64,000 nt of DNA. Origin: Aphanomyces cochlioides. Its lineage: Eukaryota; Oomycota; Saprolegniomycetes; Saprolegniales; Verrucalvaceae. A model generated the notes under the pieces. That model was not told the DNA's origin. It saw only the letters and a program-made list of their open reading frames with translations, and made no database searches. Location of the stretch: contig JAHQRK010000002.1 of NCBI GenBank assembly GCA_019828595.1, positions 248,001 through 312,000 of the forward strand. The letters are read 5' to 3'. Within the stretch, counting starts at the first letter, position 1. Each line of letters starts with the position of its first letter. Shown here one piece after another: positions 22,466 through 33,182 of the stretch. The position numbers and the translations under genes are program-made.

Positions 22466-23374
22466 ATGGCGTCCTTTGAAACACGTCGGATGGTGCAATT
22501 TCCATCGCACTCTAATACGTTTCGTATTGTTGTGACTTCCGGGCGACAACAGCAGTCGAACACGCGAGATGGAGAGAATGGCACTTGATTAGATCGCTGT
22601 GAATTCCAAACTAAGGCTAGAAACATATCTGCCCTACAACGACTCAGGACAACCAGTCCAATCGACGTACTATCATGATAAAACTGCCGCCTAGTCACTG
22701 ACCTCGTTTACTGGTTCCAGCTGTACACACAGGCTAGGCCGAGAAGATGACACATAACAAAAGGATCGGAGCATGATGTAGCGCCCGACACAACACGTAT
22801 GACGCTGATGGCAACAGCCGACAAACTCAAGATTCGCCTCGAGTAGGTGTATTCACAACGAACGAGGTAAGCTCGATCAACTAGCCAAGTCTCCCATCCT
22901 ACATGTCAAGGGACTGCGCAGTGAAAGTGCTTGAAACACGTGAGAAAAGCAAAACGAATGGCAGTTTAGTGCCTCCTTGTGCCGTCTCAAAGCACTCCTG
23001 GAGATCAAGTGGAAGGGTTTAAATTTGAATTGAATGACTTCCAGAGTCAACCAAGTCAATTCGAAGAGCTTCCGAGCAATACTGCGCTGAAGGCGCTTCA
23101 TGCAGAGCTTGAAGCATTAGGCGATTCCATGACGAAACCAACGCCTACCCGTTTGTGCATGACGTTTTATGCTATTGTAAAAACTTGGCTTCAATATGAC
23201 GAAGCGCTGTGTTGGATGCCTGTGTTTTCTCCTTTTCATCGACATCTTTGCATGGGAACCTCTGGGAAAGAAATTGTCATCTTACAAGCTGGACTTTACC
23301 TTGTCCGAGGCTGCGGTCAAGTGAGCAAAGCTGCATTGCTCCTTTCTACTCTCTCAAGAAGTCGCTTAGTCTAA
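22466..23374 (+). pseudogene. Array family copies 10/10b, overlapping remnants
   Basis: Two head remnants are visible: MASFETRRMVQFPSHSNTFR from ATG 22466, which dies quickly, and DTTRMTLMATADKLKIRLE with a TAG at about 22790-22845. From 22979 an open frame to 23374 continues with GDQVEGFKFELNDF, a coil (ALKALHAELEALGDSM) and the start of a jelly-roll (EIVILQAGLYLVRGCGQ), which breaks off. This is probably one head from one copy and the body of a second after a deletion. The array ends here; element C begins 210 bases further on. Confidence 0.58.
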
Positions 23375-23584
23375 AGCACAGGAATTCATCATTTGACTTG
23401 CATTTTAACAACTCAACGCGTTACAATCGTTTTTCTCTGTTGAAAGGGAGCAAAAAGGAGAGATTCAGGGCAATGCAGACATCAGCTTATCGGTTGCAGT
23501 CTCGAAGTTAGCAGTATACTAAGGGAGAGTTAGAACAGCCTTCTACAAACTTGTCACTGTAAAGTCAGTTGAATCAAATATATA

Positions 23585-24342
23585 TGTGGGATGGACGGAT
23601 CAGTGAAGTCCGAGCTTCTCGCCGCAAGAAAAAGGGAGGGGGGTGGAAGGTTAGAGGTCACCTGGGGCTTTTAGGTGAGCCAGACGCGATCGAAGGAAAT
23701 GGAAAGGCACGACTGTGGGTTGAAAGTCCGCAGTAGTTGACCGCTGCTGGGGGGATGGACGGAGGGGAGGACCGGAAAGGGGGTTGATTGCTCGGTTGCC
23801 CACGAGCTACGCCTAGCGTTGACTGGCGTTGGTGAGGGCGATTGACGGTGCGGGTTTTCGACAGACCCACGGAACTCCTGCAAACTTCTTGGCGCTTAAA
23901 CTCTCTCGACGGGACACCACAAACTTAGAGGTTCATTCAACGCCAGCCAAAAAGAGCTCTGTCTAACTATTGCCTCTGTTTCCTAAGCTACTCCTACTTC
24001 GCACGCACGCTCTGTAATTGTCTTCGTCTCGCTCCACGATTGTCTCCGACCTTTACGCACTCACTCAATTGGCCATAAGTCTTGGCAGCACGCTCGCAGC
24101 GGGCCACCACACTGACTGCAAGCCTGGTTGGCTGCCCTCCATTGGTGGCCACTGTTCCGGCTCGTTGGGCTCTGCTTTTCCACTCGTACTGCTTGCTCCT
24201 TGGTCATAATCCCTTGACAATCCGGCACTGTAATCCACTCGTAACCCGTCGCGATTGGTGACCTTCCAGCCAATAGTTCATCGCTCTTTGTGTCAACCTA
24301 TGCGTTGGATCGGTTTCGCGAGTGGCGACCCGCTTTGCCACA
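23585..24342 (-). repeat. 3' LTR of element C
   Basis: A 758-bp LTR, identical to 39325-40082 except at about three positions (for example 23595 region A/T and 24328-24330 ACC versus GCT). A polypurine-like stretch lies directly inside it at 24343-24353 on the minus strand (AGGGGTGGTTT). Confidence 0.93.
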
Positions 24343-24432
24343 AACCACCCCTGGCAGCTCGTGACGCCACGGGCACAAACGGCTGCCAACCGATGAGCGA
24401 CACTCGCTGGGCTTCGTTCCTTTGGTCCATAA

Positions 24433-25238
24433 GTGCTTTTGATATGGGGTTCAGCTTCAACAGTCATCGCCCACACTCGTATCTGTCAAGCGACTCTTCG
24501 GATCTCGGGCCAAAGCGATCGTTCGCCGCCAATCGTAAGCCACAAGTCGTGCGCCGCAAGGACAAGATCATTCGAGAGTCAATCACTGCCATCGCCACCA
24601 TTGCCCGAGTCGTCGCTACAAAGGCCAGGCTCACCACAAGATGTTTCATCGGTAGCACCGCTTCCCGGAATTTTTTTGGTGTCGGGCAAACTGGGGGACC
24701 ATGCCGTCAACTCGCCGGAGCATTCTTCACTGCCACAGGACAACGAGTCCGATGATGAGACCCCGTTTGATGCAAGCACTCCTGGGCCGTTCAGCAGCGA
24801 CCCCATCGAGGAGCTCAAAAACCAGGTGAACCACATCAATCACATTCTGGCACGGATTGACAAACAGGACGCGGCCATCATTGAGATGAATGAACGAGTG
24901 GCTACACAAACCACCGCCGCGGAGCAGCTCAACAGCCGACTCACTCGACAAAAGGCATCCGTCGACAATGTAGCAAGCAGTGTGGTTCAATATGGGCGAG
25001 CTGTGTCAAGCTCGCAGCCGACTTGGACAACCTTCGGCTTGCGGTGCAATCGCAGGGGCGCTCGCCACGCCGTCGCCCAGACGTCGAACTGTGCGGCATG
25101 TTGACAAACAAAGGCCATCCTTGTCGCAACTCCTTGGCGCGCTGTCCATACCGTCGCTCTGGGATGCATCCGGCCCAGCCAACTGACAGTCCATCATCCT
25201 CACAAACTGAATCTTCACCGGACGAGCAAACGGACTAG
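24433..25238 (+). pseudogene. Antisense ORF 1 of element C: coiled coil plus Cys motif
   Basis: Plus strand, opposite to gag-pol. A Pro/Ser-rich start leads to an acidic stretch (DNESDDETPFDAS), a coiled coil (IEELKNQVNHINHILARIDK, then ATQTTAAEQLNSRL) and, after a frame change near 25000, a C-terminal part with CGMLTNKGHPC, then x6-C-P-Y at 25092-25155. The arrangement C-x9-C-x6-C-P looks like a small zinc-binding motif. It begins about 90 bases from the 3' LTR. Similar motifs recur in antisense ORFs 2 and 3. I do not recognise a named family. Confidence 0.5.
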
Positions 25239-25689
25239 CCATCATAGTCAATTCTCTGAGCAACACAACATCTTCTTTCTTCTTCATTTCCCTTTTCACC
25301 ATCGTTGTCGCTCATCTTCTTCCGGTCATGGCTCTCAACAACCAAAACAACACTGATCGAATGCATCAAGTGATCGCGGCGGCCAACCAGCAGCTGGGAC
25401 AGGCGCTTCGAACCCTTCACACCCACCTGGACGACCACAAAACCGAGGTGCAGGCGCGTATTCGGGAAGCCCATCACCAACAAGACACGTTCAGCCACAC
25501 AATCGCCAAGCACGCTCAACTGTTCCGTCAATTGCGGCACCAGATCGCGCTGAAGGACCGTGAAATCCGCCAACTGCAAGAGCGTCATACCGAGCTCGCC
25601 CAGGGTGTCATGCGACTGAATGAGTTGCTGGCACAGCACTTGAAGCAATATCCCCTGGAACATCGCGATGCCTATCGAGACATGAGGGG

Positions 25690-25952
25690 TGTAACCGGGC
25701 GCAGAGGATGTCAGGCGCGTGTGAACTGCGACTGAAGTGTAAGAGTGAATTAAAGTTAAAGCAACCTAAGTCTTGTTCCTATCTTGTTTCTCGTTGGCTA
25801 TCGCAAGCCTCGCTAAGAGCTTCAACTTCTGTGGCCTCCCAAGGCCAGTCGTTCACACAGCAGAGCGCGGGGGAACCGCTACTGCAGGGCGCCAGGTCAA
25901 TGCGCAGACCGCGCCCTCATCTTATGTACCTGCCAGACATGGCACGGTTACA
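25690..25952 (-). repeat. 3' LTR of element B
   Basis: 263 bp, read on the plus strand as TGTAACCG...CGGTTACA. The internal side shows the polypurine tract (minus strand GTGGGAGGA) right next to it. Confidence 0.95.
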
Positions 25953-26067
25953 TCCTCCCACACTTAGGGCGAAAGCCCATAAGCTTTGCAGGGACACCTC
26001 TCTCGCTAGAGGCAATCAATTCATAGTCCCGTTTGAACTGGGACTGAGGTCTATTCTGAATCAACTG

Positions 26068-28470
26068 TCACATGGCTCTCGCTGAGCCAACTTGGTCACT
26101 CCGAATAGGAGTTTGAAGGTCGACTCCATGACCTTCAACGTGAGCTCCAGATGGAGCGCGAGAAGCGTTGCGTGTTGCAAAAGCACTTTGATCAGACGGC
26201 GCAGTCATGCGCGCCACACATGGCGACCGCCGAAGGCTTGGAGGACTGGGCTCGCGCGACGGATGTTTAGACCCAGGATTTTCACAAGAAGTGCTCATAG
26301 CTTGAGAAACTGGTCGCGCGTCTCCGTGAGGAGAAAGATCGCATGGACGCGCACCTTCGAGCGCTCCATCAGAGGGTCCACCAGGATTCAAAGTATTTCG
26401 AGGAGCTGGAGGTGGGAAGCCCTCAGCCTGAGCTATGTGTCTCTTGAGCTTGCCCGTGTAGATGACGGGATGGATGTCCCAGTCATCGGGCAGTTCGACC
26501 TCGTAGTCGACTGGACTAATAACTTTTCGAATAGGGAATGGCCCCAACCAAGGGCAGCGAAGCTTCGAAGGGCCGCGAGGTCCTTTGACGACCGACCGAT
26601 GCACGTAGACTAGGTCGCTAACCGAATACACATTTGTATTTCCTCGGTTGTGTTTGTTGGCCTGACGGGCCTGTTTCGCTTGAGCACTGGCGATATTCTC
26701 GCGTAGGCGCAGTAACAATGATTCACGTGACGACGCGAAATGTTCCACAAAAGCGGCTGTCCGCCGCGGAACGTCATCGGAGATTCCTCCCACACTTAAA
26801 ACAGGACGGTCCACGTCCGTGGGAAGCCGCGGGTGCTTCAAATGCACCGCGTAGAAGGGCGTAAAGCCCATTGACGCATGAACAGACGTGTTGTAAGCAA
26901 AACACGCTGTTGGCAATATGGAACTCCATGTTTTCGGCCTAGACAAGGCATAGCTTCGAAGGATGTCTTCGAGAACGCGATTCGCGCGTTCGGTCTGACC
27001 ATCAGACTCTGGATGGTCCGAGCTGGACATGTTTAACGTCGTCCCGCAGAGCGCGAGCAGCTCTCGCCAAAAATGGGACGTAAACCGAGGGTCTCGATCC
27101 GAGACGATACTGGACGGGAGTCCAAAATGACAATAGACGTTGTCAAAGAAAAGGCGAGCTGACTGCTCCGCCGTAATGGATGCCTTAACAGGCAGCGCGA
27201 TCAGGTACTTGGATGCGCGATCGACAAGGGTGAAGATACCCCTATTGCCCGACTTGTCACTGGGCAAGCCAAAAATGAAGTCCATGCTGACGGACTCCCA
27301 CAGTTCCAGTGGGACGTCGAGGCTCTGTAGCGGAGCCTGTGAGTGTGGGGCGGCCTTGATGGCCTGACATACGCCACACGATGCGACAAAACGTGCCACC
27401 GCCTTATACAGGCGAGGCCACCAAAAGGAACGGGCGACGGACAGATACGTCTTCTCGCGGCCAAAATGGCCGCCGCTCGGTGTATCGTGTAATTCACGGA
27501 TGATCTCCGCACGGAGAGTCGGGTCGCACGGCACAGCCACTCGTGGGGCGTCCCCCGGAGTGACTGAATACCACAACAAATCGTCGTGGAAAGTGAAACG
27601 TCCGATCTGGACTACCTTGGTGGAGATTGACTTGCCAGCGGTTATGGCATCAATCGTCCGGCGAAGTGCGGGATCGAGGCTATATGATCCTCGAATGCGA
27701 TCAAACAAGTCCGAACGGACTTCGGATATGGCAGACAGACAGGGAGGTTCCTCCTCAGCTGGACGGCGCGACAGCGCGTCTGCAATGACGTTGGTACGAC
27801 CTGGTTTGTACTCAACAGTCATGTTGTATTCCGCGAAAAACGCGAGCCACCTGGCCATCCGGTCAGAGATGTGCGGCGAGTTCACAGCAGTCCGCAAGGA
27901 CGCGTGATCCGTGTATACCGTAAACGGCTTCGAGCCGAGAAGGTAGATGTGGAATTTGACCAAGGCGTATTTCATCGCCAGTAATTCGAGGTCATGGACC
28001 GGATAGTTACGCTCAGCAGCGCGCAGCTGCCGTGACTGATAGGAGACGGGTCGGTCACGACCCTCGTCATCCTTTTGCATGAGGCAGCAACCTATTGCTC
28101 GCACTGATGCATCACAGACGACCGAGAATGGTCGATTGAAGTCAGGCAACGCCAGGATCGGCGCTTGCGTGAGGCTGGCCTTGATGCCGTCAAGAGCCTC
28201 TTGACATTCTTGTGTCCAGTCCCACTGGACATCCTTCATGAGTAGCCGCGTCAGCGGCGTCGCGATGTCAGCAAAGTTCTTCGAAAACTTGTGCAGGTAG
28301 GTCGCAAGACCAAGCCAGCTGCGGAGTTCTGTCGCCGTGGCCGGGACAGGCCAAGTTGTAATCGTGGTGACTGTGGCCGGGTCTGGCCGACATCCATTGA
28401 TACCAACGTACTCCCCGAGTACGGGTATATCGTCAACGCCGAACATACACTTCTGTAAGTTGGCGTACAA
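26068..28470 (-). pseudogene. Pol RT thumb, RNase H and integrase segment of element B
   Basis: An 800-codon frame nearly identical to 1337-3736 of element A, with only a handful of substitutions up to the GPF/Y module. It holds RNase H (VVCDAS, TDHASL), the HHCC finger and the integrase D,D,E residues (SMDFIFGLP, SDRDPRF, SDGQTERANR). After KLKRHI the two copies lose protein similarity, which marks where Pol really ends. It follows, in frame, a TAG shared with A at about 28489-28491. Confidence 0.88.
26084..26440 (+). pseudogene. Relic of the antisense coiled-coil ORF in element B
   Basis: Plus strand, antisense to pol. One frame gives residues alignable with the antisense protein of element A (EFEGRLHDLQRELQMEREKR, MATAEGLEDWARA, EKLVARLREEKDRMDAHLRA). 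Three TAG codons interrupt it. Its N-terminal two thirds are absent because of the deletion next to the 3' LTR. Protein similarity in this frame is clearly better than in the sense frame, which suggests that this was the coding strand. Confidence 0.55.
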
Positions 28471-28488
28471 TCCTGCATCTCGCAGCGT

Positions 28489-29469
28489 CTAAAAGACCTG
28501 CCGCAGGTGTCCAAAATGGACTTGCACGTCGGTGCGATTCCCGTCTGCACGGCTGTGCACGTATATGTCATCGAAATACGACGGCGCAAAGTCGCGCAGC
28601 GGGCGTAACTTTTGCGTGACCATTCGGTTGAAGGTCGCTGGGGCATTAGCGAGCCCTTGTGGCATCACCAGCCACTCCCACAGCATGCCCGATGGCGTCG
28701 AGACAGCTGTCTTGGGAATATCACATGCGCGCATGAGGATTTGATAGAATCCATCGCGCAGATCGATCGTTGAAAAGATCGTCGAGCCACCCATGCTGTC
28801 AATGATGACATCTTTCCTGGGAATCGGCGTTTGCGCCGGGATGGTGGCTGCGTTCAGCTTGTTATAAGCATGAACGATTCGCCAAGAGCCGCTAGGCTTC
28901 TTGACGCAGAAGGTCGGACTCGAGTGTGGCGACGTACTCTCCCGTACGTGCCCCGCCTTCTTGCGTGCGGCGAAGAATGAGTCGATGAACTCGACTTGCT
29001 CACGTGGTAGTGGCCACTGTCGAGTGACACACCACTTTGTCTCTGGCGTCAGGTCAATCTCATGACGCACGCCCTTGTCCTTGGGCAGTCTCGCGGGAAC
29101 TTCCTCCGGGAAGATATCCTCGTATTCCTTCACGAGGGGGTAAAACGGGCTCGTTCGGAGCCTATCCCATATGCGAGAGTGTGCTGGCGGTGTCTCGCCA
29201 GCTACGTCCGGATCCTCCGCGGACGTCGTATAGAGGTCAATCTTGTCGACACTCTGTATTACTGCGATACTGGTGATGCGCTGGGAGCGCAGAGCACTTC
29301 TAAACTCGGCAAAACTCATCTCTTCGAGCTTGCATAATTCTTCAGCTGTCTTCGGCAGCTCAGTCAAGTCGCAATGCGACATTGGACAAAATGACATTTT
29401 CAACAAAGACGCGCCCAGACACGGGCGGCGTCGGCATAGGACTGCGCTCCAACGCATCCTCTTCAACAA
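28489..29469 (-). pseudogene. Pol reverse transcriptase segment of element B
   Basis: Matches 341-1318 of element A nearly residue for residue, with LRDGFYQI, MPQGLANAPATF and YFDDIYV. It is bounded upstream by the frame change also present in A and downstream by the same TAG. The Met at 29469 is unlikely to be a true initiation site. Confidence 0.85.
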
Positions 29470-29470
29470 T

Positions 29471-30236
29471 CACGTCTCCGTGCACGCGGTCCGTCGGTGC
29501 ACTCACGAAGGAGACTTTAAGCCCGGTCCGTTGGGCACTACTCTTGTACACAGGCAACCCAGTCCGTCGGGTGTTTGCCCAAGTGTTGTTGAAGGCCTGA
29601 CGGCCGATATCTTCCTTGGAAGACATAGGACCGCCCTGGCGTGTCGACTTTCCTGTAGCCGGGAGCTGACGCAGCGTAGCTAACTGCTCATCGCCAGCTG
29701 GCGAGGGGATGGGCTCATTACTCTCCATGCCCATATGGCTTTTGAGAAAGTCGTGGCCGACCTCATGGATGGTCTTGGCCCGCCAGTTTATGCAGGGCTA
29801 GTGTTTCTCCAACCAGCCCATGCCTAGGATGAGGTCCCAGCGCTCATCTAGGTCTATAACGAAGTAGTCTTCAAGACTACTGAACGTGCCAACCTGTGTT
29901 AACAGGCGCACTAATCTCTTGGGTGCGGTCACTACCGACCCATCACCCAACTTGACGCGCACAGTCTCAGTCAGAGACGTGCCGCTGTCGACCTCGGCAT
30001 AGAGGCTCGATTCTCTTCGAGCGTCTGTCGACGGGCAAAATTCTTCGACGCTTCACAGTCGACTAAGACTCGGAGCTTTCGGTTGAAGCCCTCCACGGGC
30101 ATCTCTACATGCAGCATCGTAGTATGCTGTCCCGGTTGACACAGTAATGTGTCAGAGGCTAGGTTCTGACGAACAGGCGGTATGCCGGAACGCTCTTCAT
30201 CAGAGCCTAGAGTTGTCCCAGTAGGTCGCCCCGCGC
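29471..30236 (-). pseudogene. Protease region of element B pol, degenerate
   Basis: Minus strand after gag. The flap and active-site region reads VLVDCEASKNFA, where a retropepsin normally has D-T/S/C-G-A; the Gly is replaced by Glu, so the protease should be dead. Further on are FVIDLDERWDLILGMGWLEK and a TAG (29798-29800), which is also present at the start of element A (8-10). Reading frame changes occur near 29970 and again before the RT segment. Confidence 0.65.
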
Positions 30237-31376
30237 CTACTGGGAGTTCTCTTTCCCCTGGCGATGGCCGTAGCCACGCCCACGCCCACGATAGGCGCCA
30301 CCGCGCGAGCGGTGTGGGGAGTAATTCGGATTCTTCCTCGCCTGTGAAGGCCGAGGGCATCTTCTTGCAAAGTGACCAGTCTGGCCACAATTGAAACAGC
30401 GGCGCTCGTCACCAGAGGCCGCTTCCATTCGCGAGATCTCCATGTCTGCTGAGACATCGGGGAATCCGCCGGAAGAGCGCGCCAAACCGCGCGAATGTTC
30501 CGTGTTCAGCGCGATGCTGATTGCCTCATTGAACCTTTGAGGCTGCAAACGGAAAAGCTCGTCACGAGCTGGGCCTTGATTCAGGCCGTACATAAAGACC
30601 GAGACTCGACCGATCTCGTCGATCTTGTAGGAGTTCTCGAAGGACCCGAGGATGGAACGAAGTTCGTTCACAAACTCCTGAATCGTTCCCTTGCCTTGCT
30701 TGGCTTGGTTGAACTTTGCGCGATAGCGCATTTCGACGTTCGAGTGGACGTACTGCTCCTTGAGTTGTTCAATCAAGGATTCGAACGTGGGGAAGGCCTC
30801 GTCGTCCAACATGTGGAGGTTGTAGGCCCAATCCCGGGCTCAACCTTGCAAGTGGGATAGCGCGAAAGCAACGCGCAGTGTCTCGTTCGTTACGAGCTGG
30901 GCGCGAAGGGCGAGTTTCACTTCGGAAACCCAGCGGAACAGGTGCTCGTCCGCGGCACCGCCATACTTTGACACTTCGAGCTTCAGAGGTCGGTCACGCG
31001 ACACTCTGGAGTCGATGAAGATGTCGTCAATTCCCGGTAAGGGGTTTTCGGATCGTCTGGCTTGGTCAGCCAGGTCCCTGTTGGACTCTTCAAGACTGGC
31101 GATCTTCGCCGTGGCCTTCAACAGGTCTGCTTCGTAGAGCAACGCCGCCTCTTCTTGAGTGCGTTGCGCAGCGGCATGGGCCGCTGACTGCGCGGTTGCT
31201 TCGCCATGCAGGCGGAAGCTCTCAATGATTATGATCTGGTCTTGAGGGTTCACCCCACTGAACAATCCCCGAACGATGTTCTCGGGGATCAAGCGAAGCA
31301 GCTCGGTCAGAGTAGCTTGCTGTACGGGTGAGAAGTGCGAAACGTCGATTGTCGACGTCGCGGGCGCAGCTTGCAT
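30237..31376 (-). pseudogene. Gag of element B, one in-frame stop
   Basis: Starts at ATG 31376 (MQAAPATSTIDVSHFSPVQQ), 30 bases after the 5' LTR. One frame runs to 30237, interrupted only by TGA at 30840-30842 within HLQG-stop-ARDWAYNLH, a typical gag position where most relatives have a coding residue. The second half holds a capsid-like helical region and a CCHC zinc knuckle (CFNCGQTGHFARRC), followed by an Arg/Gly-rich tail. Gag packages the element RNA into virus-like particles in the cytoplasm. Confidence 0.85.
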
Positions 31377-31385
31377 GGTCCAGGA

Positions 31386-31403
31386 CGAACTAGAGTGCTA
31401 CCA
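31386..31403 (-). other. Primer binding site of element B
   Basis: On the minus strand, two bases inside the 5' LTR, TGGTAGCACTCTAGTTCG would pair with a tRNA 3' end finishing ...GTGCTACCA. Starting with TGG directly after a two-base spacer is the standard layout. Which tRNA it matches cannot be decided here. Confidence 0.6.
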
Positions 31404-31405
31404 GG

Positions 31406-31668
31406 TGTAACCGGGCGCAGAGGATGTCAGGCGCGTGTGAACTGCGACTGAAGTGTAAGAGTGAATTAAAGTTAAAGCAACCTAAGTCTTGTTCCTATCT
31501 TGTTTCTCGTTGGCTATCGCACAGCCTCGCTAGGAGCTTCAACTTCTGTGGCCTCCCAAGGCCAGTCGTTCACACAGCAGAGCGCGGGGAACCGCTACTG
31601 CAGGGCGCCAGGTCAATGCGCAGACCGCGCCCTCATCTTATGTGCCTGCCAGGCATGGCACGGTTACA
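31406..31668 (-). repeat. 5' LTR of element B
   Basis: 263 bp with the same TGTAACCG...CGGTTACA ends as 25690-25952 and about five differences from it. The AGGGG target copy follows at 31669-31673. Confidence 0.95.
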
Positions 31669-31961
31669 AGGGGGCACATGGGCGCACCATGTTTGGGGGT
31701 TACGCCAGGAGATGTGCCTAACACGCCATCATGCTCCCATTACAAGGATGAGTGCCCCTTCGGATACAGCTATCACATCGACGGCCATGGCCCTCGCATT
31801 GACTTCCCCGCGCTGCCCCTCGACTGATCGGCTCGCTTGACACGTTTAGAATCTTCGTAGTATAATCCCATTGGCCGATAATACAGGAGCGTTTGTTGAT
31901 CGATTTCATGAGTCAGTTTGTTCGCGGATTCTGTGCACCGTCCTCGCTAATCAACTGACCG

Positions 31962-33182
31962 ATGCCATCAAAGGGTTCAGACGGAGCCAAGCCATCGGGC
32001 TCACAATCTAACCAGCTCGCACCCCAGCCAGCCGTCATGTCGGCCTTTCAAGCCACTTTGAGTATAGCCGCGTCAGAGCTCAACACCGAGCTTGGAAACC
32101 ACACGCCTCCGAGGGGTCTTTCCTGGTGCCGCCGCTCCGTTAGCCGACCTCCCTTCGCTTGCGCACGCGGCTGTTGATACGCTCGCCAACTCCCGGCAGC
32201 TGATCAGACGCGACGCTCGAGGATGGATTCACGATTCGACGACACGCCAAGAATTCATCTCCATCGCCCATTCTTTGCTACTCAGGAGCAGCCACCAACT
32301 TGTAGCAAGCGTCCTAGCCACTGCACAAGCGACGCAGCGAATCAGCGTTCTCGAAGAGCAAGTGGGGGCCCAAGCGAATCTCATTCAACTACAGGAGAGC
32401 CGCATTGAGGCGCAAGGGCGGCAAATCGACGCATTGGAGGCTCTGGTACTAACACTCACTCGCCCTTGTTGAAACGACTCATGTAGCTGAAGACCTTGTC
32501 GGAGGCGAAGGGGTCTAAGGCCTTGTCAAGCAACGTTGTCGCGCCTGCCAGTGGCCAGGATCTCTCCAGCGCTGGTGTTGACCTCGGTCCACCCATAGAC
32601 ACGCCACCAAGCTCACCTGTCGCGCGCATACGCGAAGCCATTCGGGAGTCTGTGACGATCGATTCTGACGGAGCAGCCACACCGTCAGCTGGCCAAGATG
32701 ATGATCTCTTCGCGGCCCCCGCCTCACCCGTGGTGGACAACTCCGATGACTCCGACTATGAGATAGTGGAGAACCCGGGATCCGCGGCGAAGTCGTACTG
32801 GTTGTTCGAGGACGAAACGTCAGTGGAAGCTCAGCGCTACCGCCAAGCCATGAACGAGGAGATGTGTGACCACCGCTACACCGGGAAGGAAGACCGGCAC
32901 TACGCTCTACCGCTGGCGGATTGCATGGAACGTAGACTTGGTCACCATGGAGAACAATGCCGCTGGATCACGACGAAGCATATGGCTCGCTGCAAGGCCC
33001 CAATCAAGCAATGTTCCCAACATCGTCAGTGGGCGCCGCAACCACCTCCGGGCTCATTGTGTCGTCGCGAGTTTTCCACCCGTCCAAAAGGGATCGTAGC
33101 TTGGCGCTTCTATCTCTGCGAATACCAATCTTACAAGCAGGGGTCCACGGGCCCAAGCAAAAAGAAGCCACGTGTCATCTAG
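31962..33182 (+). pseudogene. Antisense ORF 3 of element C, frame breaks
   Basis: Plus strand, opposite to pol. Three frames join: MPSKGSDGAKPSGSQSNQ from 31962; a helical and coiled-coil part (ISVLEEQVGAQANLIQLQES) ending at 32472; and an acidic C-terminal part from 32490 to 33182 (DNSDDSDYEIVE, then CRWITTKHMARCKAPIKQC and SQH). The Cys pattern C-x10-C-x6-C-x2-H resembles that of antisense ORF 1, including the L/I-T-x-K core. Together the three antisense ORFs look like related coiled-coil proteins ending in a small zinc motif. Two frame changes (about 32090 and 32480) prevent full translation as given. Confidence 0.5.

Larger units (their letters stand above)
25690..31668 (-). mobile_element. 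Ty3/Gypsy LTR retrotransposon B, complete, nested in C
   Basis: A 5979-bp element in minus orientation with two 263-bp LTRs and a perfect 5-bp target duplication AGGGG (25685-25689 and 31669-31673). It carries gag with a CCHC zinc knuckle, a degenerate protease, RT, RNase H and integrase. It is almost identical to element A in pol and shares two TAGs and a frame change with it. The LTRs differ at about five positions. About 800 bases between pol and the 3' LTR that are present in A are missing in B. Confidence 0.96.
25328..31827 (+). pseudogene. Antisense ORF 2 of element C, split by element B
   Basis: First part 25328-25689: MALNNQNNTDRMHQVIAAAN, then a long coiled coil rich in His, Gln and Arg (QLRHQIALKDREIRQLQERH). 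Element B interrupts it at codon 121. When B plus one AGGGG copy is removed, the frame continues from 31674 to a TGA at 31825-31827 with no stop, giving about 171 codons. The resumed part has GAPCLGV and, further on, C-x6-C-P-F (SCSHYKDECPFGYSYH), again a possible zinc motif. The frame was therefore intact when B landed, although the sense-strand pol is broken. Confidence 0.6.

Noticed and set aside
22207..22698. A 163-codon minus-strand frame as a gene
   Set aside because: It lies opposite decayed array copies and shows no motif; it is best explained as a chance frame.
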